A stretch of 19,061 nucleotides of DNA. It comes from Oscillospiraceae bacterium. GTDB lineage: Bacteria > Bacillota_A > Clostridia > Oscillospirales > Oscillospiraceae. The translations under genes and the position numbers were made by a program. Position 1 is the first letter of the stretch. Each line of letters begins with the position of its first letter. Below the pieces are notes generated by a model. The model saw only the letters and a program-made list of their open reading frames with translations. It was not told the DNA's origin and did no database searches. The stretch covers positions 1 through 19,061 of the forward strand of contig JAGAFT010000063.1 of assembly GCA_017627975.1 (NCBI GenBank). Reading direction: 5' to 3'. Shown here one piece after another: positions 1 through 7,297 of the stretch.

Positions 1-19
1 GAAATTTCGTCTTTTGCAA
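1..19 (-). other. Possible start of the next minus-strand gene (runs off window)
   Basis: Downstream of the hypA stop, the minus strand carries an SD-like AGGGGAG followed seven bases later by a TTG codon at 19-17, open to the window edge (M-Q-K-T-K-F). This could be the start of the next operon gene, but only six codons are visible and they match no family I recognise. An alternative GTG lies slightly upstream without a good SD. Treat it as a hint that the operon continues, not as an annotated gene. Confidence 0.2.
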
Positions 20-48
20 GGTTAAGCTCCCCTTTCACTGAAAACTTA

Positions 49-390
49 CTATTCTACAATCAGGTTTTCCACATAGAATTCCCGGCCGGCCGTCATCCGA
101 ATCTCCGTGCTGCCGCAATCAGGGCAGCTGGCCCTGTGCTTCTCGAGCGTTCCCCGAAAGCCGCAGTCCCGACATTCGAATTCGGCCTTTACCGTGTTCA
201 TCACGAGTTTTGCGCCCTCCGCCGCGGTATCCTTCGCGACAAGCGGGAAGAACTCCTCGATGCAGCTCGGGATCACACCGGAGTATTCTCCGATGCACAG
301 ATCGATCTCCAGTACACGGGAAAACGCGTTCTTTTTCTGCTCGGACGAGACGATGCTGAGAATTCCTTCGGTTAGCGCCAGTTCGTGCAT
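49..390 (-). CDS. hypA: Hydrogenase nickel incorporation protein HypA
   Basis: HypA is a small cytoplasmic metallochaperone that, with the GTPase HypB, delivers nickel to the large subunit of [NiFe] hydrogenases. The 113-residue product has the family length and begins Met-His-Glu, the N-terminal nickel site with His2. A structural zinc site is formed by two CxxC pairs in the C-terminal half (CRDC near residue 73 and CPDC near residue 90). The start codon shares one base with the stop of the upstream large-subunit gene (TAATG), indicating translational coupling. No hypB is visible; it may follow beyond the window edge or lie elsewhere. The paralogue HybF has the same fold, but a single set of hyp genes makes hypA the natural name. 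Confidence 0.95.
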   Translation of the reverse strand: MHELALTEGILSIVSSEQKKNAFSRVLEIDLCIGEYSGVIPSCIEEFFPLVAKDTAAEGAKLVMNTVKAEFECRDCGFRGTLEKHRASCPDCGSTEIRMTAGREFYVENLIVE

Positions 391-1472
391 TACCTGTCCA
401 GACAGCTGAAGCAGGGGTCGATGCTGGCGATGATCAGGCCCGCGTCTGCTACGGTGTTGTTTCGCAGCATATGCGGCACCGTCGGGGTGTTCTTGAAGCT
501 CGGAACATGGATGCTGATGCGGTAGTTGTTCAGGCTGTCGTTGCCGACCAGCATATAGCTCAGCTGTCCGCGCGGAGCCTCATGACGTTTGACCGTCTGT
601 CCCGCTTTGATCTTCGGGAGCTTATTGCCGAGATTGATGGGGCCTTCCGGCAGATTCTCCAGGGCCTGGCGGATGATCTTGATGCTCTCATAGCACTCGA
701 GGGCACGGACCACCACGCGGGCGAAGACGTCGCCGCTGTCCACCACCGGGATGTCGAACTCAAAGTCGCCGTAGGCGCTGTACGGCGCGTCACGCCGCAC
801 ATCGATGTCCACGCCGGAGGCACGGGCATGCGGGCCGATGGCGCCGAGCTTCAGGGCATCTTCCCTGGTCAGCACGCCGACGCCCTTGGTGCGCATGGCG
901 ATGGTCTTGTCGGTCAGGGCGATCTCCGTGATCCGGTCCAGAGGCGCCTTCAGCTTGTCGCAGGCTTCCAGCATTCTTCTTCTCAGATCGTCGGAAACAT
1001 CGCGGCGCGCGCCGCCGATGGTGCACATGGCGTAGTTGACACGGTTGCCGGTCAGCTCTTCCAGCAGGTCCATGACCAGCTCGCGCTCATCCCAGATGTG
1101 CATGAACATGCTGTCATGCCCGATGATATGGCAGGCGATGCCCAGCCACAGGAAGTGGGAGTGCAGACGCTCCAGCTCCGCCGTAATCACGCGGATGTAC
1201 TCACCGCGCTTCGGGGCCTCAATGCCGTTAAGATCCTCCACGCACATCGCGTAGGTAAAGGCGTGAGAATGCGAGCAGATGCCGCACACACGCTCCACCA
1301 GGACCAGCGTCTGGATCGCATTGCGCTCCGTGGCCAGCTTCTCGATGCCGCGGTGGTTGTAACCGACAAAGACCTCGGCGTCCTTGATCATTTCGCCCTC
1401 GGTATAGAGCTTGGCATGGATCGGCTCCTCCAGCGCAGGATGGTACGGGCCGATAGGAACGATATAACTCAT
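390..1472 (-). CDS. echE: Group 4 (Ech-type) [NiFe] hydrogenase large subunit, NuoD-like
   Basis: This is the catalytic large subunit of a membrane-linked, energy-converting [NiFe] hydrogenase related to the 49-kDa subunit of complex I. It would couple ferredoxin oxidation to H2 formation and ion pumping. The proximal nickel motif RVCGIC (Cys63, Cys66) and the distal DPCFSC (Cys354, Cys357) are both present, which separates it from NuoD of complex I, where these cysteines are lost. The protein ends three residues after the last cysteine. Ech and CooH large subunits are known to lack the C-terminal extension that a protease removes in other [NiFe] hydrogenases, and 360 residues matches that type. 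It overlaps the preceding NuoC-like gene by four bases (ATGA). The small subunit, ferredoxin-like and membrane subunits are not visible. The group 4 assignment is firm; the exact subgroup (Ech) is inferred. Confidence 0.9.
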   Translation of the reverse strand: MSYIVPIGPYHPALEEPIHAKLYTEGEMIKDAEVFVGYNHRGIEKLATERNAIQTLVLVERVCGICSHSHAFTYAMCVEDLNGIEAPKRGEYIRVITAELERLHSHFLWLGIACHIIGHDSMFMHIWDERELVMDLLEELTGNRVNYAMCTIGGARRDVSDDLRRRMLEACDKLKAPLDRITEIALTDKTIAMRTKGVGVLTREDALKLGAIGPHARASGVDIDVRRDAPYSAYGDFEFDIPVVDSGDVFARVVVRALECYESIKIIRQALENLPEGPINLGNKLPKIKAGQTVKRHEAPRGQLSYMLVGNDSLNNYRISIHVPSFKNTPTVPHMLRNNTVADAGLIIASIDPCFSCLDR

Positions 1473-1891
1473 GCTTTCACCTCCTCGGACGGCTGTGCAC
1501 TGCCGAGATTCTTCTCCACCAGTTCTTTCAGCGGAGTCACCATGATCTGGCCCTTGCCCTGGGTTTCGAGCATGTCCTCCGGCAGGAAGAGCCGTTTGGA
1601 AACATCCAGGCCTTCAAAGGTGAAGCCGAACAGCTCGTTCAGCTCTCTCTCCGGCCAGGTTGCGGCCTCGCAGTAGATCTCTCCGATGGAAGGGAAGCTC
1701 GTCTCGCCGACCACGTGGTAGCTCTCCACGATCGGGTCAACGGCATAGTCCCATGACACATCCGGCTGGCCGTCCTTGTTGATCAGGCCGTGGATCATCA
1801 CGAGATATCTGCCCTCCTTCTTCATTCTTTCCGCGAGGGGCAGGATCTCATCTTTGCTGATGTCAATCCTCTTGTACTCCTGCAAGTTCAT
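1469..1891 (-). CDS. echD: Group 4 hydrogenase NuoC/30-kDa-like subunit (EchD-like)
   Basis: This is a peripheral subunit homologous to NuoC of complex I and to EchD. It packs against the large and small subunits and contains no cofactor motif. The recognisable part is the NuoC signature around PSIGEIYCEAATWPERELNE, followed by LFGFTFEGLDVSKRLFLPEDM. The start is placed at the ATG at 1891 because GGAGAGG lies just upstream. The frame stays open to 2005, but those 38 extra codons have no family similarity and overlap the hairpins of the hypE-echD gap. At 140 residues it is close to stand-alone EchD proteins and is not fused to the large subunit as in HycE. Its stop overlaps the start of the large-subunit gene. 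Confidence 0.85.
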   Translation of the reverse strand: MNLQEYKRIDISKDEILPLAERMKKEGRYLVMIHGLINKDGQPDVSWDYAVDPIVESYHVVGETSFPSIGEIYCEAATWPERELNELFGFTFEGLDVSKRLFLPEDMLETQGKGQIMVTPLKELVEKNLGSAQPSEEVKA

Positions 1892-1917
1892 CACCTCTCC
1901 AATCCTTCTTCCGCGCC

Positions 1918-1986
1918 CCGCCAAAAGGCGGATTGCAGACCATACTATGGAATTGCTTTGATCTATGAGAACAGGGCAAAACCCTG
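1918..1986 (-). other. Two small hairpins in the hypE-echD gap
   Basis: On the minus strand the 107-base gap between hypE and the NuoC-like gene contains CAGGG-TTTTG-CCCTG (1986-1972) and CCGCC-TTTT-GGCGG (1931-1918). Both have 5-bp GC-rich stems and loops of four to five bases. Neither is followed by a clear run of T, so a strong intrinsic terminator is unlikely. An RNA-processing or stability element that sets different hyp and hydrogenase subunit levels is plausible. Every other junction in this gene string overlaps, so the gap stands out. Confidence 0.4.
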
Positions 1987-1998
1987 AAATCTCCTGTT

Positions 1999-2997
1999 TT
2001 AACAAATTCGCGGAAGCTGCGCGCCGGCAAGCTTCTGCAGAATTCTCCTGCCGCCCAAGGCCGTGCGCATCACCACGCGTCCCGCCGCATCTTCGGTCAC
2101 ACGGCCGATGACGGCCGCGTCCTGCCCCTCCGGGACCTGTTTCATCGTCTCAAGCAGACGTGCCGCGTCTTCCTGCGCGCAGATGCAGACAAGTTTCCCT
2201 TCGTTGGCGCAGTAGAGCGGCTCCAGGCCCAGCATATCGCAGGCCGAGCGCACCTCCGGCCGCACGGGGACAGCATCCTCTTCCAGCTCGATGCTGAAAT
2301 TCTGTCCCTCGGTGAACTCGTTGAGCGTTGTAGCCAGGCCTCCGCGGGTCGGATCCCGCAGGATGCGCACGGCCGCGCCGCAGGAAAGCATCGCTTCTGT
2401 CAGTCCGTTCAGCGCCGCACAGTCGGAGCGGATCTCCCCTTCCATCATGCCGCTGCGGGCCAGCATGACGCTGGTCCCGTGGTCCCCCACGGTTCCGGAA
2501 ACCAGCACCGCGTCACCCGGTCTCACCGCCGCGAGCCCCGGAAGAACATGCTTCTGATACCCGATGCCGGCGGTGTTGATGTAGAGCTTGTCGCCTCTGC
2601 CGCGGTCCACCACCTTGGTGTCGCCGGTGACGATCTGTACCCCCGCCTTCGTCGCCGCGTCACGCATCGACTGAAGCACGCGTTCCAGCGTCTGCATCGG
2701 GAGTCCTTCCTCGATGATCAGCGCACAGCTGAGAAACTTCGGCTCCGCGCCGCACATGGCGATGTCGTTCACCGTCCCGCAGACGGCCAGCTTTCCGATA
2801 TCGCCGCCCGGGAAGAAGAGCGGATCCACCACAAAGCTGTCGGTGGAAAAGGCCAGCGTCCCGCTTCCGGGAATCAGGGCGCCGTCGCCCAGCACGTCAA
2901 GCGCGGGGTTTGAAAACCCCGGCAGAATATACTGTTCAATCAGGCGGGAGGTTTTCTTTCCTCCGCTGCCGTAATCCAGTGTGATAATCTCGTCCAT
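1999..2997 (-). CDS. hypE: Hydrogenase expression/formation protein HypE
   Basis: HypE works with HypF in the cytoplasm to make the cyanide ligands of the [NiFe] site. HypF carbamoylates the C-terminal cysteine of HypE, and HypE uses ATP to dehydrate it to a thiocyanate. The 332-residue protein has the family length and ends in the expected PRIC with its terminal acceptor cysteine intact. Other supporting segments are the N-terminal DYGSGGKKTSRLI, the metal/ATP-binding region around LGDGA and STDSFVVDP, and VTGDTKVVDRG of the PurM/AIR-synthase fold. The start overlaps the hypD stop by one base (TGATG). All expected elements are present and there is no sign of decay. Confidence 0.97.
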   Translation of the reverse strand: MDEIITLDYGSGGKKTSRLIEQYILPGFSNPALDVLGDGALIPGSGTLAFSTDSFVVDPLFFPGGDIGKLAVCGTVNDIAMCGAEPKFLSCALIIEEGLPMQTLERVLQSMRDAATKAGVQIVTGDTKVVDRGRGDKLYINTAGIGYQKHVLPGLAAVRPGDAVLVSGTVGDHGTSVMLARSGMMEGEIRSDCAALNGLTEAMLSCGAAVRILRDPTRGGLATTLNEFTEGQNFSIELEEDAVPVRPEVRSACDMLGLEPLYCANEGKLVCICAQEDAARLLETMKQVPEGQDAAVIGRVTEDAAGRVVMRTALGGRRILQKLAGAQLPRIC

Positions 2998-4070
2998 CAG
3001 ATCTCCTGATACTTGTACGCCGCGGCGCAGGCCCCCTCCGAGGAGACCATGCAGGGTCCCACCGGATCTTCCGGCGTACAGACTCTCTCAAACAGCGGGC
3101 ATTGCCGCGGACGGAGCTTTCCCGTAATCACCTCGCCGCAGCGGCAGCCGTTCTGCAGCACCGCCGCGCCCGGATGAATCCGGAACCGTTTCGCCGCGTC
3201 GTAATCCGCAAGCTCTTCCCGCAGCGCAAAGCCGCTCTGCGGAATCTCTCCCAGGCCGCGCCAGTTTGCACGCTGCAGGGTAAAGGCCCGGTCCAGCATC
3301 TGCCTGGCCAGGATGTTGCCCTCCGGCCGCACCGCCCTTGTGTAGGCGTTCTGGATGCTCGGCGTCCCGTCCGCAATCTGCCTGAGCAGCAGATACACCG
3401 CCGTCAGGATCTCTTCCGTCTCAAAGCCGCTGATGACGCCCGGCATCCGGTACTCCTCCGGCAGGAAGCGGAAGCCCGCTTCGCCGATGATCGTCGCCAC
3501 ATGCCCCGGGCACAGAAAACCGTCCACCGCGAAGTCCTCCGTCGCCATCAGCGCCCGCAGGGCCGGCTCCACCGATTTGAGCAGGGAGAGCACCGTAAAG
3601 TTTTTAAGTTCTCTTTCCTTCGCCGTCAGCAGGGCCGCCGCGGTTCCGGGCGCCGTGGTTTCAAAGCCGACGCCCAGAAAGACGATCTGCTTTTCCGGTT
3701 CCTGCGCGGCGATCTCCACCGCGTCAACGGGGGAATAGACAATCCGCACATCCGCGCCCAGTGCGCGCCGTCTCATCAGGCTGTCCCCCCGGCGGCTTCC
3801 CGGCACCCGGAGCATGTCGCCGTAGCTGGTGAGCACCACGTCCGGCTCCATTGCCAGGTCCAGCACCGCGTCGATATCTTCCGGCGGTGTCACGCACACC
3901 GGACAGCCCGGCCCGGAAATCAGGCGGATATGCTTCGGCAGCAGGCTTCGGATCCCCGCTTCGGCAATCGCCATGGTATGGGTCCCGCAGACCTCCATGA
4001 TCTGTGTCTCTCCCAGTGGGAGATCCGCAATCGCCTCAAGAAGCTTCCGGCACGTCTCATCCGAGCGCAT
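2997..4070 (-). CDS. hypD: Hydrogenase formation protein HypD
   Basis: HypD is an iron-sulfur scaffold that, with HypC, assembles and transfers the Fe(CN)2CO group to the hydrogenase large subunit. The conserved CGTHT (Cys28) and GPGCPVC (Cys56, Cys59) motifs are present. A cysteine-rich C-terminal half (NGCRCGEV, RQCPLFERVC, GPC) fits the [4Fe-4S] site. The start is set at 4070 because GGGAGGAG sits seven bases upstream and the resulting 357 residues match the family. The frame is open to 4130, but the added 20 residues overlap hypC and look non-native. It overlaps hypC by 14 bases and hypE by one, so the three genes are one translationally coupled unit. Confidence 0.96.
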   Translation of the reverse strand: MRSDETCRKLLEAIADLPLGETQIMEVCGTHTMAIAEAGIRSLLPKHIRLISGPGCPVCVTPPEDIDAVLDLAMEPDVVLTSYGDMLRVPGSRRGDSLMRRRALGADVRIVYSPVDAVEIAAQEPEKQIVFLGVGFETTAPGTAAALLTAKERELKNFTVLSLLKSVEPALRALMATEDFAVDGFLCPGHVATIIGEAGFRFLPEEYRMPGVISGFETEEILTAVYLLLRQIADGTPSIQNAYTRAVRPEGNILARQMLDRAFTLQRANWRGLGEIPQSGFALREELADYDAAKRFRIHPGAAVLQNGCRCGEVITGKLRPRQCPLFERVCTPEDPVGPCMVSSEGACAAAYKYQEI

Positions 4071-4278
4071 GCTGCAGCTCCTCCCAGGTCTCGAGGTCGT
4101 CCATGGCCTGCTCTTCCGGCAGGCGTTCAATGGCGAAGCCCGCGTGAACCATTACATAGTCGCCGATCTTCGGATCCGGAATAAAGTCCACCCGGACCGC
4201 ACGGCGCATGCCGAGGGCTTCCCCGACCGCATCTTTTCCGTTGATTTCTACCAGTTTCAATGGGACTGCCAGACACAT
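4057..4278 (-). CDS. hypC: Hydrogenase assembly chaperone HypC
   Basis: HypC is a small chaperone that binds HypD and the hydrogenase large-subunit precursor during delivery of the iron-ligand group. The 73-residue protein begins MCLAVP, with the essential Cys2. It continues with the OB-fold core (DAVGEALGMRRAVRVDF, then GDYVMVHAGFAIERL) typical of HypC/HybG. It is the first gene of the hypCDE-ech unit and lies about 65 bases downstream of the predicted start point of the promoter at 4350-4378. Its SD is weak (only GGA or a distant AAGAG), so initiation may be inefficient or leader-dependent. Its 3' end overlaps hypD. A HybG paralogue is possible in principle, but only one copy is seen. Confidence 0.96.
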   Translation of the reverse strand: MCLAVPLKLVEINGKDAVGEALGMRRAVRVDFIPDPKIGDYVMVHAGFAIERLPEEQAMDDLETWEELQHALG

Positions 4279-4349
4279 GATTCCATACTCTTTTCAGATA
4301 TTACGATATTATGTAAATCGTCAGATCGTCGTCAGTACATACATGGAAT

Positions 4350-4378
4350 AATATATACCTTTTTCCTCTTTTTATCAA
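4350..4378 (-). promoter_or_regulatory. Predicted sigma-A promoter for hypCDE-ech
   Basis: On the minus strand a -35 TTGATA (4378-4373) and a -10 TATATT (4355-4350) are separated by 17 bases, with five of six consensus matches at the -10. The element lies in an AT-rich stretch between hypF and hypC and points at hypC, with a predicted start near 4343. It follows the hairpin at 4432-4466, which suggests the hypCDE-ech unit is transcribed separately from hypF. Confidence 0.65.
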
Positions 4379-4431
4379 TAGCTTTCGCTTTGAATCCTTG
4401 AATTTTTCTAAACTAACTTTTCCAATCATGA

Positions 4432-4466
4432 AACCCACAGCCGGCTTTGAACTTCAGCTGTGGGTT
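4432..4466. terminator. Hairpin between hypF and hypC, probable terminator
   Basis: A perfect 10-bp inverted repeat (AACCCACAGC at 4432-4441, GCTGTGGGTT at 4457-4466) has a 15-base loop. It sits 45 bases downstream of the hypF stop and upstream of the hypC promoter. The following T-rich run (CCGTTTTTC) is on the plus strand; on the minus strand only TTTCATG follows. It may therefore end hypF weakly while blocking antisense transcription from the other side more strongly. Confidence 0.6.
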
Positions 4467-4510
4467 CCGTTTTTCTTCGGTTTTCGGCAGACCGCGTTCC
4501 GTCTCTTCGA

Positions 4511-6754
4511 TCAATCCTTCTTCTCGTTTCCGATCATCAGCTGTCCGAGGCTCAGGCCTTCGTCGTTGCAGGAAACCCTCCGGTGATGATAGACATCCAG
4601 GCCGCGTGCGCGCAGCCGATCCGGAAGGCGCTGCATCACGTACTGATTCTGAAAGCTTCCGCCGGAGAGCACGACCTGACGGATTCCCGTTTCCTCTGCC
4701 GCTTCCGCCGCCTGTTCGGCCGCCATCTCGATCAGCGTGTTCATGAACTTCGCCGCGAGAACCGGCACCGCGATTCCCCGCTGCCTTTCCGAGGCCATCG
4801 CCCGAATCACCGGCCGCCAGTCGAAGCGGCGCAGGCCCTTTTCCTTTTCATCCGGCAGGAAACATACCGGGAAACGCTCCCCGCTCTCGCCCGCCGCGGC
4901 TTCCAGAAGGATCGCTGCCTGTCCTTCATAGTTACACATTTCTTTGATCCCGAGGATAGACGCCACACCGTCGAAGAGCCTTCCCATTCCGGAAGACAGC
5001 GGACAGTTCAGTCCGGCCGTGAGCTGCTTTTCCAGCCTGTCTGCGTCCCGGATTCCCTCTGTTTCGCAGTCGGCGGCCTGCAGCAGGGCAAAAGCCACCC
5101 GGTACGGCTCCTTGACTGCCCGGTCCCCGCCGATCAGGGGAATCGGCAGAATACTTCCGAAGCGCTGAAATCCAGCGTAATCTCCCACCAGGCATTCTGC
5201 CCCCCAGCTCGTCCCGTCGGTGCCGAGACCGGTTCCGTCCCAGATCAGCCCGATGCAGGGGCCGGCCAGGCCGTTGTCCGCCATACAGGAGACCATGTGC
5301 GCGTGGTGATGCTGCACCTTAAGGAGCGGGATCTGCTCCCGCTCCGCCCGTTCCTGCGCATAGCGGGTGGAGAGATAGTCCGGATGCAGGTCGCAGACCA
5401 GCTTCTCCGGATGGATGTCAAACAGCCGCTCAAAATGCCGGATCTGCGCTTCATAGTGTTCCAGGGTCTCCAGGTTCTTAAGATCCCCGATATGCTGGCT
5501 GAGGAAGGCATGCCCTCCCTTTCCGGCACAGAAACTGGCCTTCTGCTCCGCGCCGCAGGCGAGGACAGGCCTGCTTAATTCCGCCACCGTCACCGGCTGC
5601 GGCACATAGCCGCGGGATCGCCTGGCAAAGTATTCATGCCCGTCCAGAACCCAGCAGAGTGAATCGTCGCAGCGGGTCTGGATCTCGCGGTCATGCAGCA
5701 GATAGCCGTCCGCGATCCCCCGCAGCGCTTCCGTCGCCTCGTCGTTGTCTTTCATAATCGGCGTGTCGGAGAGATTGGCGCTGGTCATGATGAGCATGTC
5801 GACGTCGTCGCCGAACAGCAGCACATGCAGCGGCGTATAGGGAAGCATGACGCCGATGTACCCGTTCTCGCTGAGATGGTCCAATCCCTGTGTCTTCTTC
5901 CGCAGCAGGACGATCGGCTTCCGGGCCCCGGCGAGGATTTTCTCCTCCTCTTCGGACACAAAGCAGATTTTCCGCGCCGCTTCCGCGTTCCGGCACATCA
6001 CGGCGAAAGGCTTTTCGTCGCGCTGCTTCCTCCTCCGGAGCTCCGCGGTGATGGCGGGCTCGTCGCAGCGGCAGGCCAGGTGAAAGCCCCCGAGGCCCTT
6101 CACCGCGATGATCTTTCCGGCTTTCAGTGCCTCTCTCGCCTGTTCGATCGCATCGCCTTCGATCGGCTCTCCATCCCGCCCCAGAAAAGTGACCTCGGGT
6201 CCGCAGGCCGGACAGCAGTCCGGCTGCGCGTGATAGCGCCGGTTCTCGATGTCGTGATACTCTCTCTCGCAGTCCGGGCACATCGGGAAGGCCTTCATGG
6301 AGGTTTTCGGCCGGTCATAGGGCACGTCCTCGATGATGGTAAAACGCGGGCCGCAGTTGGTGCAGTTGATAAACGGGAAACGATATCGCCGGTCCTGCGG
6401 ATCCAAGAGTTCCCGCAGGCAGTCTGTACAGATCGAAATATCCGGCGAGATCAGGGTGTTTCGCTCCTCCTGCCGCTCGCTTCCGATGATCGTGAAGGTC
6501 TCAAAGCCTCTCTCCGGTATTTCCCGGCTGCTGATCTCTTCGATCACCGCGAGAGGCGGCGCCTTCTGTGGGAGCACACTCAGAAATCGGGAGATTGCGC
6601 TCTCTTCCCCTTCCAGCTCCATGGTCACACCGGAGGACGTGTTCCGGATCGTCCCCTTCAGCCCGTGCTCACGCACCAGGCGGTGGATAAACGGCCGAAA
6701 CCCCACTCCCTGGACGATCCCTTTAATTTTGACTTCGACAGCCTGTGTGTACAT
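4511..6754 (-). CDS. hypF: Carbamoyltransferase HypF
   Basis: HypF converts carbamoyl phosphate and ATP to a carbamoyl group and transfers it to HypE, the first step in making the cyanide ligands of the [NiFe] centre. Domains in order: N-terminal acylphosphatase (KGIVQGVGFRPF); two Cys4 zinc fingers (CTDC/CTNC and CPDC/CPAC); a YrdC-like adenylating domain in the middle; and a C-terminal Kae1-like carbamoyltransferase domain with HHHAH, WDGTGLGTDG and GGSFQN. The start at 6754 (MYTQAVEVKIKG) gives 747 residues, close to E. coli HypF. The hypF-like fragment at 14003 begins at the equivalent residue, which supports this choice. GTG at 6784 (AGGGGA eight bases upstream) and ATG at 6802 are alternatives. 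It appears to be transcribed alone from 6826-6854. Confidence 0.96.
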   Translation of the reverse strand: MYTQAVEVKIKGIVQGVGFRPFIHRLVREHGLKGTIRNTSSGVTMELEGEESAISRFLSVLPQKAPPLAVIEEISSREIPERGFETFTIIGSERQEERNTLISPDISICTDCLRELLDPQDRRYRFPFINCTNCGPRFTIIEDVPYDRPKTSMKAFPMCPDCEREYHDIENRRYHAQPDCCPACGPEVTFLGRDGEPIEGDAIEQAREALKAGKIIAVKGLGGFHLACRCDEPAITAELRRRKQRDEKPFAVMCRNAEAARKICFVSEEEEKILAGARKPIVLLRKKTQGLDHLSENGYIGVMLPYTPLHVLLFGDDVDMLIMTSANLSDTPIMKDNDEATEALRGIADGYLLHDREIQTRCDDSLCWVLDGHEYFARRSRGYVPQPVTVAELSRPVLACGAEQKASFCAGKGGHAFLSQHIGDLKNLETLEHYEAQIRHFERLFDIHPEKLVCDLHPDYLSTRYAQERAEREQIPLLKVQHHHAHMVSCMADNGLAGPCIGLIWDGTGLGTDGTSWGAECLVGDYAGFQRFGSILPIPLIGGDRAVKEPYRVAFALLQAADCETEGIRDADRLEKQLTAGLNCPLSSGMGRLFDGVASILGIKEMCNYEGQAAILLEAAAGESGERFPVCFLPDEKEKGLRRFDWRPVIRAMASERQRGIAVPVLAAKFMNTLIEMAAEQAAEAAEETGIRQVVLSGGSFQNQYVMQRLPDRLRARGLDVYHHRRVSCNDEGLSLGQLMIGNEKKD

Positions 6755-6825
6755 ATCTATGAACGGTTCATCTCCAAACGTCACGAAAAGAATCCCCTGC
6801 ATCTGCTGTAGCAGAGAACGATCTT

Positions 6826-6854
6826 ACTATATATCAAGAAGCTGATGATTACAA
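6826..6854 (-). promoter_or_regulatory. Predicted promoter for hypF
   Basis: On the minus strand TTGTAA (6854-6849) and TATAGT (6831-6826) are separated by 17 bases. The -10 matches consensus at five of six positions and the -35 at four. The predicted start near 6819 leaves a leader of about 65 bases before the ATG at 6754. It lies back to back with the rightward promoter at 6921. Confidence 0.5.
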
Positions 6855-6920
6855 GCTTGCGTTGCCGTTTCTTTTATCCTCTCCGCCGGTTTCCATGGCG
6901 ATCCGGGGTCTGAAAAATTC

Positions 6921-6949
6921 TTGACTGGAAATATCGCTGATAGTATAAT
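6921..6949 (+). promoter_or_regulatory. Near-consensus promoter for the sensory/[FeFe] hydrogenase cluster
   Basis: TTGACT (6921-6926), a 17-base spacer and a perfect TATAAT (6944-6949) give 11 of 12 consensus matches. Transcription should start near 6956, about 78 bases before the first gene. Only about 67 bases separate its -35 from that of the opposing hypF promoter, close enough for one regulator to affect both. Confidence 0.8.
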
Positions 6950-6969
6950 GAAACTCCATAATGAAACTC
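6945..6969 (+). repeat. Tandem 13-nt repeat over the -10 and start region
   Basis: ATAATGAAACTC occurs twice with a 13-base period (6945-6956 and 6958-6969). The first copy uses the -10 hexamer and the second falls on the predicted transcription start and early leader. It may be an operator for a tandemly binding regulator, or a simple duplication that also creates a second TATAAT-like sequence (CATAAT). Confidence 0.6.
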
Positions 6970-7033
6970 TGCCGAATATTGAATTTACGCTGAATAGACA
7001 GGCGTATTCAAAGCAAAAGAAAGGATGATTTGG

Positions 7034-7279
7034 ATGTTGAACGTGTCGATCTGTGTAGGCAGCGCATGTCATATGAAGGGCTCCCGCGAGGTGATCGCCA
7101 AGCTCAAGGAACTGGTCAAAGCGCATCAGCTTGAGGGCAAGGTTCTGCTGAACGGTTCTTTCTGTACCGGAAATTGCCAGCACGCGGTCTGTGTGGTGAT
7201 CGACGACACGGTCTATTCGGTTCGTCCCGAGACCGCGGAGGACTTTTTCAACAACGAGATTCTCACCCGCGCCAGCTGA
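7034..7279 (+). CDS. Thioredoxin-like [2Fe-2S] ferredoxin (NuoE/HydC C-terminal type)
   Basis: This is a small electron-transfer protein with the thioredoxin-like [2Fe-2S] fold found in NuoE and in the HydC subunit of bifurcating hydrogenases. The four expected ligands are visible as Cys7-x4-Cys12 and Cys44-x3-Cys48 (CVGSAC, CTGNC), and an extra Cys53 is also present. At 81 residues it is only the ferredoxin domain and lacks the NuoE helical N-terminus. The ATG at 7034 is chosen because AAAGGA lies eight bases upstream; the ATG at 7025 directly abuts that SD. It is the first gene of the cluster, 18 bases before HydS, and so is a likely redox partner of HydS or of the downstream hydrogenase. 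A similar small TRX gene accompanies the sensory hydrogenase of Ruminococcus albus, as I recall. Confidence 0.85.
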   Translation: MLNVSICVGSACHMKGSREVIAKLKELVKAHQLEGKVLLNGSFCTGNCQHAVCVVIDDTVYSVRPETAEDFFNNEILTRAS

Positions 7280-7297
7280 GCTTCTCCGGGATTCAAG

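Noticed and set aside
1892..2005. Extended start of the NuoC-like gene at 2005
   Set aside because: The added residues have no NuoC similarity and cover the hairpins; the ATG at 1891 has GGAGAGG directly upstream.
4071..4130. Extended hypD start at 4130
   Set aside because: The extra 20 residues are not HypD-like, and the ATG at 4070 has a near-perfect SD and gives the family length.
4460..6811. Long plus-strand frames (372 codons each) opposite hypF
   Set aside because: They are low-complexity Arg/His/Pro-rich translations antisense to a complete hypF.
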